Assembly (NCBI GenBank): GCA_013416795.1
Contig: RQSC01000022.1
Location: forward strand, 156,926 to 179,441
Length of the DNA: 22,516 nucleotides
Direction of reading: 5' to 3'
From: Prasinococcaceae sp. CCMP 1430
Taxonomy: Eukaryota > Prasinodermophyta > Palmophyllophyceae > Prasinococcales > Prasinococcaceae
This document shows, in pieces, positions 1 through 8,040 of the stretch (its first letter is position 1; the number at the start of each line of letters is the position of its first letter). The position numbers and the translations under genes are program-made. A model generated the notes under the pieces. The model saw nothing but the letters and a program-made list of their open reading frames with translations. It did no database searches and had not been told where the DNA came from.

Positions 1-183
1 GCGTCGCGTCCGTCGTCGCCCGCGCGCGCGCCCAGGCCCGCCCGCGCGCGCGCAAAGTCTCCCGTTTCCGCTTCCGATACCGCTTCGCGTGTGTTTCCGT
101 TTCGGCGCGGTACGGATCGGCGCGCGCGCGCGCGCGCGCGCGTGGCGCGGATCGCCATCGAAACGCATTGGATTTTTTTTTAG

Positions 184-1402
184 ATTTTGTCGCGAGAGGG
201 GGCGGAAGGGGGCGCGGCGACGGCGGCGGCGGCGGAGCGCGCGGGCGCTCGCGCGGTCGGGCGAGGAGGTGGACGCGCCTCCGCCGCCGGCGGAAGGCGC
301 ACGAGCGGGTGCAAGCGCGGACGCCGAGCTCCCGGCGTTGAGCGCCGGCACCCTCGAGGCGAATGCGGCCGCAAACGACTCCCCGGCGCGCCCGAGCGAC
401 GGGGGGGGCAACGGCAGTGCCACGCGCGCCTCGAGGGGAGGCGCCGACGCCGATGCCGACGATCCAGTGAGCACCGCCGATGCTGAGAGTGACGCTGCTG
501 TCGAGGCAGTGCTCGAGGACCTCCTGGCCTGTGCCGAGGCAGCGCTCGAGGAAGACCCGACAGCAACACAAGAGCAATTTAGCACGCGCGCACACGCGCA
601 CGCACACCCGCGCGCGCACAACAGAGCACAGTCGCAAACGCGCCATCCCCAGGTGGCGTATGACGCGGAGACGGGCACGCGCACGGCCTCGGAGGATGCC
701 TTGGACATCGACGACGACGCGAGGTATGGCGTCGGTGCCGCGATCAGCGCCGACGATCAGCTCGACGACGCCAGGCCCCCCAGCGGGCTGGCGGCTGTCG
801 TCCTATCGCGCGACGCGCTCCCCACCGCACTCGGTGAGAGTCTTGCGGACGAACCTGCTACGGACAAGGGAGGTCTGCGCGAGCACGCGCTCGCACTGGA
901 ATGCGCGCGCCCTCGCATGAACGCGAACGTGCTCGCGGGCCCGCACGCCACGGTTGAGGCGAGCTGCGCGGCGATGCGCTGGCGCAGGCTCGGGATGGTC
1001 AGCACCGCCGTCGCCAAGGCGTTTGGGATGGTGCGTCTGAACGCGCTCGCGTGCGCGCGTCCCCGCGACCTCATGAGATCGCCTGCGTGCGTGCGAGGGT
1101 GCCACGCGCGCGACGCCCCAACTCCCGGGCCCACGGGCGGTCGCCGGCTCGCTCACACGCGCCCGCGCGCACACGCACGCGGGCGCACACAGGCTGCTGT
1201 CATCGCGGGCACCGCGCTCGGTATCGACGCTCGGCACAACTCCGAGCAGGCGCGAGCCAGGCGTGCGGCCGCGAAGCGGCGCGCAGCCGCGGCGGCGGTG
1301 CGGCCGCCGCCGCCGTCCGAGGGCGCCGTCGCGCGCCTGCGCGGGGGCGGACGCGCCCGCGGACGGCGCGAGCATGGCAGTCGCTCCCATCCTCGGCGTG
1401 CG
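184..1402 (+). CDS. Unrecognised acidic protein, spliced, 5' end open (copy 1)
   Basis: I do not recognise this protein. A strong 3' splice site (a run of T followed by AG at 182-183) suggests that an exon begins at 184, so the true start lies upstream or outside the window; there is no convincing ATG. The frame then encodes an Arg-rich start and a long acidic Ala/Asp/Glu-rich segment (roughly 270-720). A more structured part follows, ending near 1030 in RWRRLGMVSTAVAKAFGM. A likely 162-bp intron at 1031-1192 (GTGCGT...CACACAG) joins this to AAVIAGTALGIDARHNSEQ in frame. The intron has no stop codon and is a multiple of three, so the frame stays open through it. Near 1403 the sequence becomes a donor-like GTGCGTGTG followed by GT repeats, so the exon probably ends about there. 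The part 539-1328 is repeated at 2767-3556. Function unknown; exon limits uncertain. Confidence 0.4.
539..1328 (+). repeat. Direct repeat, copy 1 (790 bp)
   Basis: Every line I compared between 539-1328 and 2767-3556 matches at a constant offset of 2228, including the presumed intron at 1031-1192. Sequence to the right of 1328 differs completely from that after 3556. Confidence 0.9.
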
Positions 1403-1403
1403 G

Positions 1404-1451
1404 TGCGTGTGTGTGCGTGTGTGTGTGTGTGTGTGCGTGTGTGTGTGTGTG
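1404..1451 (+). repeat. GT-rich microsatellite
   Basis: Interrupted GT run starting with a donor-like GTGCGTGTG just after the open frame of copy 1. It is followed at about 1494-1503 by GCGCACACAC, the complementary composition. It looks like the 5' part of an intron whose downstream exon is not visible. Confidence 0.75.
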
Positions 1452-1595
1452 GCCGCGCGGGCGCGTGCGCGCGTGCGTGTGCGCGCGAGTGGCGCGCACA
1501 CACGGCGCCACGCGTGCGCGCGTCCGATCCACTTTAGGGGTTTTACGGAGCCGCCAGCGTGTGCACGACACACGCGCGCGGTGACACGTCGAAAC

Positions 1596-1707
1596 GCATC
1601 GCACAAACGCACGTCAAAAATGCATCGCACAAACGCACGTCAAAAAGCACCGCAAAATGCACGTCAAAAAGCACCGCAAAATGCACGTCAAAATGCATCG
1701 TCAAAAT
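1596..1707 (+). repeat. Short tandem repeat, unit 24-26 bp, about 4.5 copies
   Basis: Units begin at about 1596, 1622, 1647, 1671 and 1695. The core is GCAYCGCAMAAYGCACGTCA followed by a short A run. The units alternate between two variants (ACAAACG and AAAATG in the middle). It lies in non-coding DNA 3' of copy 1; no function is evident. Confidence 0.8.
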
Positions 1708-1791
1708 TAGTACGGGTCACATTCGTTCCAGCTCCCCCGCCTGCAAGAAACGCTCCCAGCACCCCCTTTGGGTTAGATTGTTTGAGGTTTA

Positions 1792-1818
1792 TGGCCTTCG
1801 CCCTTCGGGCGAAGGCCA
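1792..1818. repeat. Perfect 12-bp inverted repeat, 3-nt loop
   Basis: Left arm TGGCCTTCGCCC (1792-1803), loop TTC, right arm GGGCGAAGGCCA (1807-1818). All 12 pairs match. It stands in AT-rich DNA, so it would be a strongly stable local hairpin. Confidence 0.9.
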
Positions 1819-2313
1819 ATTTGAATGGATTGTGAAACGCGATCCACATTAGAACATATATGTAGACCCTTTATATAATTTTGAATGAATCGATGAATAT
1901 TTTTTTTCCCAAGTCTACTTCAAATGAATGGAGAAGGGGGGGGGAGCCGGATTGTATGCGGGGGGTGCTGGAGCGAATGTTCGGGGGGTGCTGGTTCGTG
2001 AGCTCGTGATATAGAAAATGCATGGTGCGCTGAAATCCCTTCGCAATGCATTTGATGGAGATGCAGTACAAAATGCACCGACGCTTCTTGGCATGGTTTC
2101 TATATACATCACTTTGCATGCTGGGGGGGGGAGCCAGCTGGGGGAGAGCTGGAACGTATCCGTCCCGCTTCGCCTCCCGTGGGTACGTTTGATACAGTTA
2201 TGAAAGCCTCATCGATGCGCTGCGGTGCCTGCCGTTGTGGCGTTGGTGGCGGGCGTTGGAGGGAACGCGGTCGTTGGGGGAACGCGGGGCGTCGGCAGGC
2301 GCACGGGGGAGTG

Positions 2314-2380
2314 CCTCCTCCCCCCCTCACCTCCCCCCTCACCTCCCCCCTCACACATCCTCCCTCACATCCCCCCCTCC
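2314..2380 (+). repeat. C-rich tandem run (TCACCTCCCCCC-type)
   Basis: Repeated units of about 11-12 bp made of a C run plus TCAC. The opposite strand carries several runs of five to seven G separated by short spacers, so it could form a G-quadruplex. Confidence 0.7.
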
Positions 2381-2765
2381 ACTGCGACACTGCTGGCAGG
2401 AGCGGGCAGGAGGGGCGGGCAGGAGGGGCGGAGGAGCAAGGTGGGGGGCAAGCCTCGAGGGAAGAGGGCCTGCGCAAGCAGGTGTGCGGCGCGCTCGCAT
2501 CCGCGCTCGCATCCCCCCTCACGTCCCCCCACCCCCAAATGCGACGCCGCTGGCGGGAGTGGGGAGGAGGGGCTGGGGAGGGGGCGGAGGGAGAGAGGGG
2601 GAGGTGATGTGGAGGTAGGGGGGCGCGCGAGCACGCGTGCGGCAGGCGGGTGAGGGCGGGAGGGTGCGTGCCCAGCCGCCGGCACACGGCGAGAGAGCTC
2701 CGGTGCCTCCGGGGAGGCGGTCGGCGGGCCGCCAGTGCGCGCGCGGCGCGCGCGCCGCGCGTTCG

Positions 2766-2766
2766 N
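2766..2766. other. Single N, probable contig join
   Basis: The N lies immediately before the first base of the second 790-bp copy, which suggests a scaffold join rather than one unread base. Confidence 0.6.
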
Positions 2767-3556
2767 GCAGCGCTCGAGGAAGACCCGACAGCAACACAAG
2801 AGCAATTTAGCACGCGCGCACACGCGCACGCACACCCGCGCGCGCACAACAGAGCACAGTCGCAAACGCGCCATCCCCAGGTGGCGTATGACGCGGAGAC
2901 GGGCACGCGCACGGCCTCGGAGGATGCCTTGGACATCGACGACGACGCGAGGTATGGCGTCGGTGCCGCGATCAGCGCCGACGATCAGCTCGACGACGCC
3001 AGGCCCCCCAGCGGGCTGGCGGCTGTCGTCCTATCGCGCGACGCGCTCCCCACCGCACTCGGTGAGAGTCTTGCGGACGAACCTGCTACGGACAAGGGAG
3101 GTCTGCGCGAGCACGCGCTCGCACTGGAATGCGCGCGCCCTCGCATGAACGCGAACGTGCTCGCGGGCCCGCACGCCACGGTTGAGGCGAGCTGCGCGGC
3201 GATGCGCTGGCGCAGGCTCGGGATGGTCAGCACCGCCGTCGCCAAGGCGTTTGGGATGGTGCGTCTGAACGCGCTCGCGTGCGCGCGTCCCCGCGACCTC
3301 ATGAGATCGCCTGCGTGCGTGCGAGGGTGCCACGCGCGCGACGCCCCAACTCCCGGGCCCACGGGCGGTCGCCGGCTCGCTCACACGCGCCCGCGCGCAC
3401 ACGCACGCGGGCGCACACAGGCTGCTGTCATCGCGGGCACCGCGCTCGGTATCGACGCTCGGCACAACTCCGAGCAGGCGCGAGCCAGGCGTGCGGCCGC
3501 GAAGCGGCGCGCAGCCGCGGCGGCGGTGCGGCCGCCGCCGCCGTCCGAGGGCGCCG
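2767..3556 (+). repeat. Direct repeat, copy 2 (790 bp)
   Basis: Second copy of 539-1328 at offset 2228, with no difference seen in the lines compared. It starts one base after the N at 2766. Confidence 0.9.
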
Positions 3557-3639
3557 CGGCCGCCACGCGCCTAACGCGCGCGCAGCTGCGCGCGCACGAC
3601 GCCGGGCTCGCACTCAGGCGCATGGAGCTGGCATTGTGA
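2767..3639 (+). CDS. Unrecognised protein, 3' part (copy 2, 5' cut by N)
   Basis: This carries the same coding segment as copy 1, starting inside the acidic region at AALEEDPTATQEQF and including the likely stopless 162-bp intron, here at 3259-3420. After 3556 it does not enter GT repeats. It continues in frame into a short, gene-like C-terminus (ATRLTRAQLRAHDAGLALRR) and stops at 3637-3639. The ending is more convincing than that of copy 1, so this may be the true 3' end of the gene and copy 1 an alternative haplotype or a tandem duplicate. It converges on the kinase gene, which ends at 3704. Function unknown. Confidence 0.45.
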   Translation, partial: AALEEDPTATQEQFSTRAHAHAHPRAHNRAQSQTRHPQVAYDAETGTRTASEDALDIDDDARYGVGAAISADDQLDDARPPSGLAAVVLSRDALPTALGESLADEPATDKGGLREHALALECARPRMNANVLAGPHATVEASCAAMRWRRLGMVSTAVAKAFGMVRLNALACARPRDLMRSPACVRGCHARDAPTPGPTGGRRLAHTRPRAHARGRTQAAVIAGTALGIDARHNSEQARARRAAAKRRAAAAAVRPPPPSEGAAAATRLTRAQLRAHDAGLALRRMELAL

Positions 3640-3703
3640 GGCAGCGAGGGCGCTTGCACCGGCGCATGGCTCACGCTGTGTAGTTCATGTACAAATATTA
3701 TGT

Positions 3704-5417
3704 CTACATCAGGTCATAGCAGCCCGCAGCCTTGAGCGCTGGGTAGAGGCGACTGTACACCTCGTAGCGGTCGGCAGCCGCAGCCGACGCCTCGGGCGTC
3801 GGCTCGAAGATGGCTTCCGCCGAGTCCTCGGAGGAGCAATCAGCTGCGCCGGCGACGAACCGCGCGAGCGCCTGTGCGTCCCGAACGTCCAGCGCGCCGG
3901 TGGAGGACAAAGCGAGCGCCGCAGCGCCGCGAGCAGCCGCGCCGTCGGCGTCGGGCACAGCTCGCACGCGCACGCCCAGTGTGTCAGCGATCATCTGTGT
4001 CCACAGCGCCGATCGCGCGCCACCGCCGAGCAGCGGGAGCTCCGCGGAGCCATCCGTGGCCAGCGGGGCGCCGTCGGTCGAGCCGAGGCACTCCAGCAAC
4101 GAGCGGTAGCCGAGCGCGACCTGTGTTGTCATGCGTGCGGCACCGTGCGAGAGTGTCAGCACCGCCCAGCGTGCATCGCCGAGGACGCACCAAGGGCATC
4201 CTGAGATGTCAGCACTCTTTTTGGAAAGGCAGACGCAGCGCATCCGCTGCGGCGCGACAGGGCGACGCACCCCCTCGAGCGTCGCCCGCGCGAATTCCGG
4301 CTGCCCGTGTGCAGCGCTCACATTTAGGAACGCGCCGCGCGCGCTGGCGTCCAGGAACGGCGAGCGCTCGCCGGCGATGTGCGGCATGAAGAGCAAACCG
4401 CCGCACCCTGGCGCAGCCCTCGCCGCCAGGGCGTCGAGCTCCTGCAGCGATACGCCGCCGAGGACGTTCTCAGCCGCCCACGTCGCGCAGCCGCCCGCAG
4501 TGGTCATGGACGCGGCCATGATGCTGGTCCCCTCCAACGGGTGCAGCACGTCGAAGATGCCCTCCCCCGAGGTCGCCGCGTCTGAGGATCCGCCGTCACG
4601 GGTCGATGGCCTGCTCGAGGCCAGCCATCCGGAGGTGCCTAGGTAGGCGTACGTCGCGGCGCCGGCGCCCAGCGTTGTGGCGCCGAGGTCGCCGCAGCCG
4701 TGCACAAGCGTCGCGCCCTCGAGCGCCCGAGGAAGCCCGAGCCTCTCGACGACGCTGGCAGTTACCTGGCCGAGGACCTCGTCGGCCGCGGCCAGGCGCG
4801 GCAGCAGGCGCGGGTCGAGGCCGAGCGCCTCGACGGCCCACGGCGCGAAGGCCCCCGTGCGCGCATCCAGCAGGCCGGTCGTCGCCGCCGTCGTCCTGTC
4901 ACACACACGCGCGTCGCCACCGGAGAGCGCCCACGCGAGGTAGGAGTGTGCGCCCAGCAGCAGCCCGTCGGCGCGAGCGAGCGCGTCTGGCTCGCACTCG
5001 GCCAGCCACAGCCACTTCGCGAGACACGACGCGGCGCCCTTGTAGTTGGCCAGGTCGGCGACGCGCGTGCCGAGGGCGTCCTCCACCGCAGACGCTTGCG
5101 CGGCAGCTCGAGCGTCAGAGTAGAGCAGCGCCCACTCGCGGACGAGGCGGTTCGCGCCGATGGCGACGACGTCCTGCATCTGGCCGCTGCACACAACCGC
5201 GGTCACGTCGACGCCGTCACCTTCTCCGAGGCAGCGATGGCACGCCGCAGCCAGCGCCTCCAGCCAATCGTCAGGTCGCTGCTCGACGCGCGCGCCGGGC
5301 CGGGCGCGCGTCCCGCGCGCATACGTCGCGGACGCGCGCGCGATGACCGCGCCGTCGGGCGCCACGAGCGCAGCCTTGAGCGCGGTGGTGCCCGCGTCCA
5401 CCGCGAGCACGCACGCG
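3704..5417 (-). CDS. FGGY-family carbohydrate kinase (xylulokinase-like), 5' end missing
   Basis: FGGY kinases phosphorylate sugars with ATP; this one most resembles the xylulokinase branch, but its substrate cannot be read from sequence. The N-terminal ATPase motif is VLAVDAGTTALKAAL, followed by VVCSGQMQDVV, then HGCGDLGATTLGAG and YAYLGTSGW in the middle. GERSPFLDASARGAF and LLGGGARSALWTQMIADTLG form the C-terminal FGGY signature region. A 150-bp intron at 4121-4270 (donor GTGCGT, acceptor ACACAG) interrupts it. Removing this intron restores ATLEGVALGYRSLLE, the expected helix. The intron is a multiple of three without stops, so an unspliced reading stays open. No ATG lies before the ATPase motif; the frame runs into GC/AC repeats at 5418-5446, possibly an intron end (AG at 5418-5419), and the first exon is not in the window. 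The stop TAG is at 3704-3706. Confidence 0.85.
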
Positions 5418-5446
5418 CTCGCGCGCACACACACGCGCGCGCGCAG

Positions 5447-5555
5447 CTGGTCGGCCTCGTGACGAAGCTCGTGTCGGTGCTTCGCAAGTTTCCCCCCTCG
5501 GACGCCTTCCGCGCCGACCTCACCAGCAAGCTGCTGCGCAAGCTGTACGAGAACG
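5447..5555 (+). CDS. IMP3: Orphan exon of U3 snoRNP protein IMP3
   Basis: After a 3' splice site (GCGCGCGCAG ending 5446), phase 0 reads through LVTKLVSVLRKFPPSDAF and LTSKLLRKLYENG. This resembles the part of IMP3 just before its S4 RNA-binding domain, where family members have a leucine-rich helix, a P-x-x-D-x-F-R turn and a LLxKLYxxG helix. IMP3 pairs U3 snoRNA with pre-rRNA in the nucleolus. Neither the start (a basic N-terminus) nor the S4 domain is present. Upstream, the DNA belongs to the sugar kinase on the other strand; downstream, the exon hits the N at 5556 and the next sequence is a different protein. It is therefore a fragment, either from misassembly or a real rearrangement. Confidence 0.6.
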
Positions 5556-5556
5556 G
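5556..5556. other. Single N, probable contig join
   Basis: Sequence to the left is the IMP3-like exon; sequence to the right encodes an unrelated membrane/coiled-coil protein. Confidence 0.6.
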
Positions 5557-6349
5557 NCGGCGACGGCGGCGGCTGGCTCTCGGCGCTGTCGTCGGCGCCG
5601 GCGGCGCTCGCGCGGCTGCCGCAGGAGGCCGTGTACCGCACGATGCGTGAGATGAGCCTCTCGTTGGGGATGGGCGTCTTCCTAGGCGCCGCGGCGACGA
5701 CGGGCGCCGCGGCGGGCGTCATCACGTGGTACCTGGCCAACGAGGCCGTGCTGAAGCGCCTCTCGCGGCACGCGGTCAAGACGGTCATCAGCGCACGTGA
5801 CGCTGCTGTCAAGACGCCCGAGGGCGCCGCGCTCGCGCGCCTCATAACGGGCCTCACCGCTGCCGAGGAGGGAGGCGCCGACGCGACGGATGGCGCCGAA
5901 GAGCTCGGCGCCCAGGACGAGGGCCGCAGCCCGCGGTCGCTCCCGGGAGTTGTGGGAGCGCTCACACGAGCAGGCGGCGCGCGCTCACGAGCAGGCACGG
6001 TGCCTCGCGAGCCCCCTCCCGACACGAGCGCGCTCGAGGCTCGCGTTGCGGAGCTGGAGCGCGCGCGCGAGGCGCGCCTCGAGGCGCTCGAGCGCGTGCA
6101 CGCGCTCGAGGCGCGCGTGGCGGACCTCGAGCGCCTGAGCGCGGCCGCCGCGGTGCCGTCCGTGCGCGTCGCGCGCGCCGCGCGCGCGCTCGCGCCCGCC
6201 CAACTCCTTGCGCCGCACTCGCGACCCTCCATCGCGTGCCCCGCGGCATCCACCGTGGCCTCCTCCCAGGCCCTCGCCGCCAGCTCCAGCTCCCCAGCTC
6301 CAGCTCCAGCTCCGGCTGCAGCTCCAGCTCACGCTCGATATGATCTCCC
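5557..6349 (+). CDS. Unknown membrane/coiled-coil protein, partial at both ends
   Basis: I do not recognise this protein. The frame is open from the N at 5556, so the start is missing. It reads LARLPQEAVYRTMREMSLSL, then one hydrophobic Gly/Ala-rich segment (about 5660-5740, including AGVITWYL) that could span a membrane. A charged linker follows, then a clear coiled coil at about 6031-6140 with repeated LEARVAELERAREARLEALE-type heptads. The end is a Ser/Ala/Pro-rich tail built on CCAGCT hexamers (about 6279-6330). The frame stays open into the NDRG gene, but this is probably accidental: an AT-rich stretch (6361-6480) and a good ATG at 6735 separate them. A possible donor GTGGGT at 6350 may end this exon. 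Function not inferable. Confidence 0.45.
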
Positions 6350-6360
6350 GTGGGTATTCT

Positions 6361-6490
6361 TGACCCCTTCCGAAACTTCGTACCGACACGCCGACACATT
6401 GGGGTTACTCCATTTTTATCTCGTATTTATATATTCATTTCGCAGACCCTTTTATCATGGAGGTTTAGGTTCGGGATTTGGGTTCGGAGC
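6361..6490 (+). promoter_or_regulatory. AT-rich intergenic stretch upstream of the NDRG gene
   Basis: Composition drops abruptly to AT-rich (for example TCGTATTTATATATTCATTT at about 6420-6439) between two GC-rich coding blocks. I read it as the 3' end of the preceding gene plus the promoter of the next. It could instead be an intron ending in TTTCGCAG at 6438-6445. Confidence 0.4.
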
Positions 6491-6734
6491 CGTTCCCCGA
6501 GCCGCCGCCGGCGGCGCGGCGGGCGGGGCAGCCGGGGACGCCGGGGAGGGAGCGGGGAGCGAGGGGGAGGGAGGGGCACGGGCCGCAGGATGCGCGGCGG
6601 CATGCCGTGGGCATGCCGTAGATCCACGTGGAAGTGGGGGTGGAGGAAGGAGAGGGGCACGCGCGGTGGTGCGGCCACACAGCCACCGGCCGGGCGCGCA
6701 CCGGCGTGGGGCGCGCCCCGCGATCGCTCGCGCG

Positions 6735-7787
6735 ATGGCGGACGTCGAGCTCTCGGCGATGACGTCCGTCGCGGCGGGCGGTGGCGCGGGCGGCGGCGAA
6801 GGCGAGGCGGAGGTGGCGTCGGCCGTGGACGTGGCGTCGCTCGTCGCGGGAGGCATGGGTGAGACCGTGCGCGTGCCGGTGCGCCGCGGCGGTGGGGGCA
6901 ACTGCGTGTGCGTGACCGTCTCGGGCGACGCGTCGCTGCCGTACTCGCTCGTCACCTACGCCGACGTGTGCACCGGCCACGAGGAGTGCTTCGGCTCGCT
7001 CACCCTGTGCGTAGGCAAGGGCAGCCTGCTGCGGAAGCACGCGCGCGTCTACCACATCGATCCACCGGGCCACGGCGCCGATGCCGACGCCGACACTGAC
7101 GGCTCGACCTCGTACAGCCTGGAAGATCTCGCGGGCGACGTCGCGGACGTAGTGGACCACTTCGGCATCAAGTCCAACGTGCTGCTGCTGGGCGCCGGCG
7201 CGGGGGCGCACGTGCTGGCCGTGTGGGCAACGCACACTCGAACCCCGCGCAACCTCGTGCTTGGCGGGCTGTTCCTGTCGCCCGCCGCAAAGAAGTGCAG
7301 CTGGTCGGAGTGGGCGTGGGCGACGGCGGCAGTGTCCACGCTCAGGAGCCTGCTGCCCGGCGTGGGAGGCTGGCAGCCGTGGCTGGTCGACTCGGTGCTC
7401 AAACGATGGTTCTCCGCGCGCGCGCGCGGCATCGTGTCGCGCACGGACCTCGCGCGTGGCGCCGCGCAGCGCATGACCGCGCTGCGACCGGCCGCCGCCG
7501 CCGCGTACATCTCGGCGCTCGCGCGGCGCGAGGACATCACCGCCAGACTGAAGAACTTCAGGGGCCGCGCGGTGGTGGTCGCTGGCAGCGGATGCTACGA
7601 CGGCGGGCAGACCGAGGCACTCGATTTCCGCGCCGCGTGCGCGCCGCAGCGCTCGGTGTGGATCGAGGTGGAGGGCTCGGGCGCGCTGGTGAGCGAGGAG
7701 CGCCCCGACGCGCTGCTGCGCCCGCTGCACCTTTTCTTGCAGGCGGTGGGAGTGATCGATCCGGGCGTGCCCATGCCTGCATGCTAG
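6735..7787 (+). CDS. NDRG-family alpha/beta-hydrolase-fold protein
   Basis: The frame gives 350 residues from the ATG at 6735, close to the usual 340-390 of NDRG proteins. NDRG proteins have an alpha/beta-hydrolase fold but lack a working catalytic triad, and act in stress and differentiation responses rather than as enzymes. Here the Gly/Ala-rich N-terminus is followed by SLVTYADVCTGHEECF (family: LTYHDVGLNYKSCF), then VYHIDPPGHGAD and YSLEDLAGDVADVVDHFGIK. Next comes the nucleophile elbow region VLLLGAGAGAHVLAVWA, where no Ser occupies the nucleophile position, as in NDRG. A cap region with a repeated Arg/Ala-rich helix follows, then FRGRAVVVAGSGCYD and a C-terminal helix ending FLQAVGVID. 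No intron is needed. The same frame is open upstream to 5557, but that part is unrelated. Confidence 0.8.
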   Translation: MADVELSAMTSVAAGGGAGGGEGEAEVASAVDVASLVAGGMGETVRVPVRRGGGGNCVCVTVSGDASLPYSLVTYADVCTGHEECFGSLTLCVGKGSLLRKHARVYHIDPPGHGADADADTDGSTSYSLEDLAGDVADVVDHFGIKSNVLLLGAGAGAHVLAVWATHTRTPRNLVLGGLFLSPAAKKCSWSEWAWATAAVSTLRSLLPGVGGWQPWLVDSVLKRWFSARARGIVSRTDLARGAAQRMTALRPAAAAAYISALARREDITARLKNFRGRAVVVAGSGCYDGGQTEALDFRAACAPQRSVWIEVEGSGALVSEERPDALLRPLHLFLQAVGVIDPGVPMPAC

Positions 7788-8040
7788 GGATGAGCGGCAC
7801 GATGCGCACACGCGCTCGAGCCCCCAGCCACGCGAGCAGTGACCGTGCGTGCGTGCGCGCGCACGCGACGAGGCAGAAGCGGTAGATAGCACACGCGCCA
7901 CCCACCGGCGACATCCGGTCGTAAGAGGAGGGTGGACACAACCTGCGCGCGCGCGCCGGCAAGGCCGCGGCGCTGTCACTCGCCGCGCCCGCGCAGCTTG
8001 CCGGGCAGCCGCGTGGGATCGGTTCGTGCGCATCCACGCG
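7788..8040. other. Convergent 3' intergenic spacer
   Basis: This 253-bp spacer lies between the convergent NDRG and FHA genes. It is GC-rich with GTGCGTGCG-type words; I see no gene or clear terminator in it. Confidence 0.6.

Larger units (their letters stand above)
1538..2649. other. Non-coding stretch between the two repeat copies
   Basis: No frame here has protein-like composition. From about 1710 to 2200 base composition falls to AT-rich, unlike the flanks, with scattered AAAATGCA-type words near 1680 and 2020-2070. From 2200 to 2650 it becomes GC-rich low complexity, with C/T runs on the + strand and G runs on the other. The region includes the hairpin at 1792-1818 and the tandem repeat at 1596-1707. 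Confidence 0.6.

Noticed and set aside
1596-1707. CRISPR-like repeat array
   Set aside because: Units are directly adjacent with no unique spacers, and the DNA is eukaryotic.
2109-2936. Minus-strand frame across 2109-2936 as a gene
   Set aside because: It is Pro/Ser/Arg-rich low complexity, crosses the N at 2766 and has no recognisable motif or sensible splice pattern.
3704-6253. 849-residue continuous minus-strand frame suggesting a kinase with a long N-terminal extension
   Set aside because: Above 5417 the frame is Arg/Ala/Ser low complexity, antisense to plus-strand coding, and crosses an N. The kinase motifs begin right at the repeat.
5631-7787. One 718-residue protein fusing a coiled coil to NDRG
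   Set aside because: An AT-rich stretch lies between the parts, the linking residues are low complexity, and a good ATG at 6735 fits the normal NDRG length.
6735-7787. NDRG protein as an active hydrolase
   Set aside because: The nucleophile elbow reads GAGAGA with no Ser, as in the inactive NDRG family.
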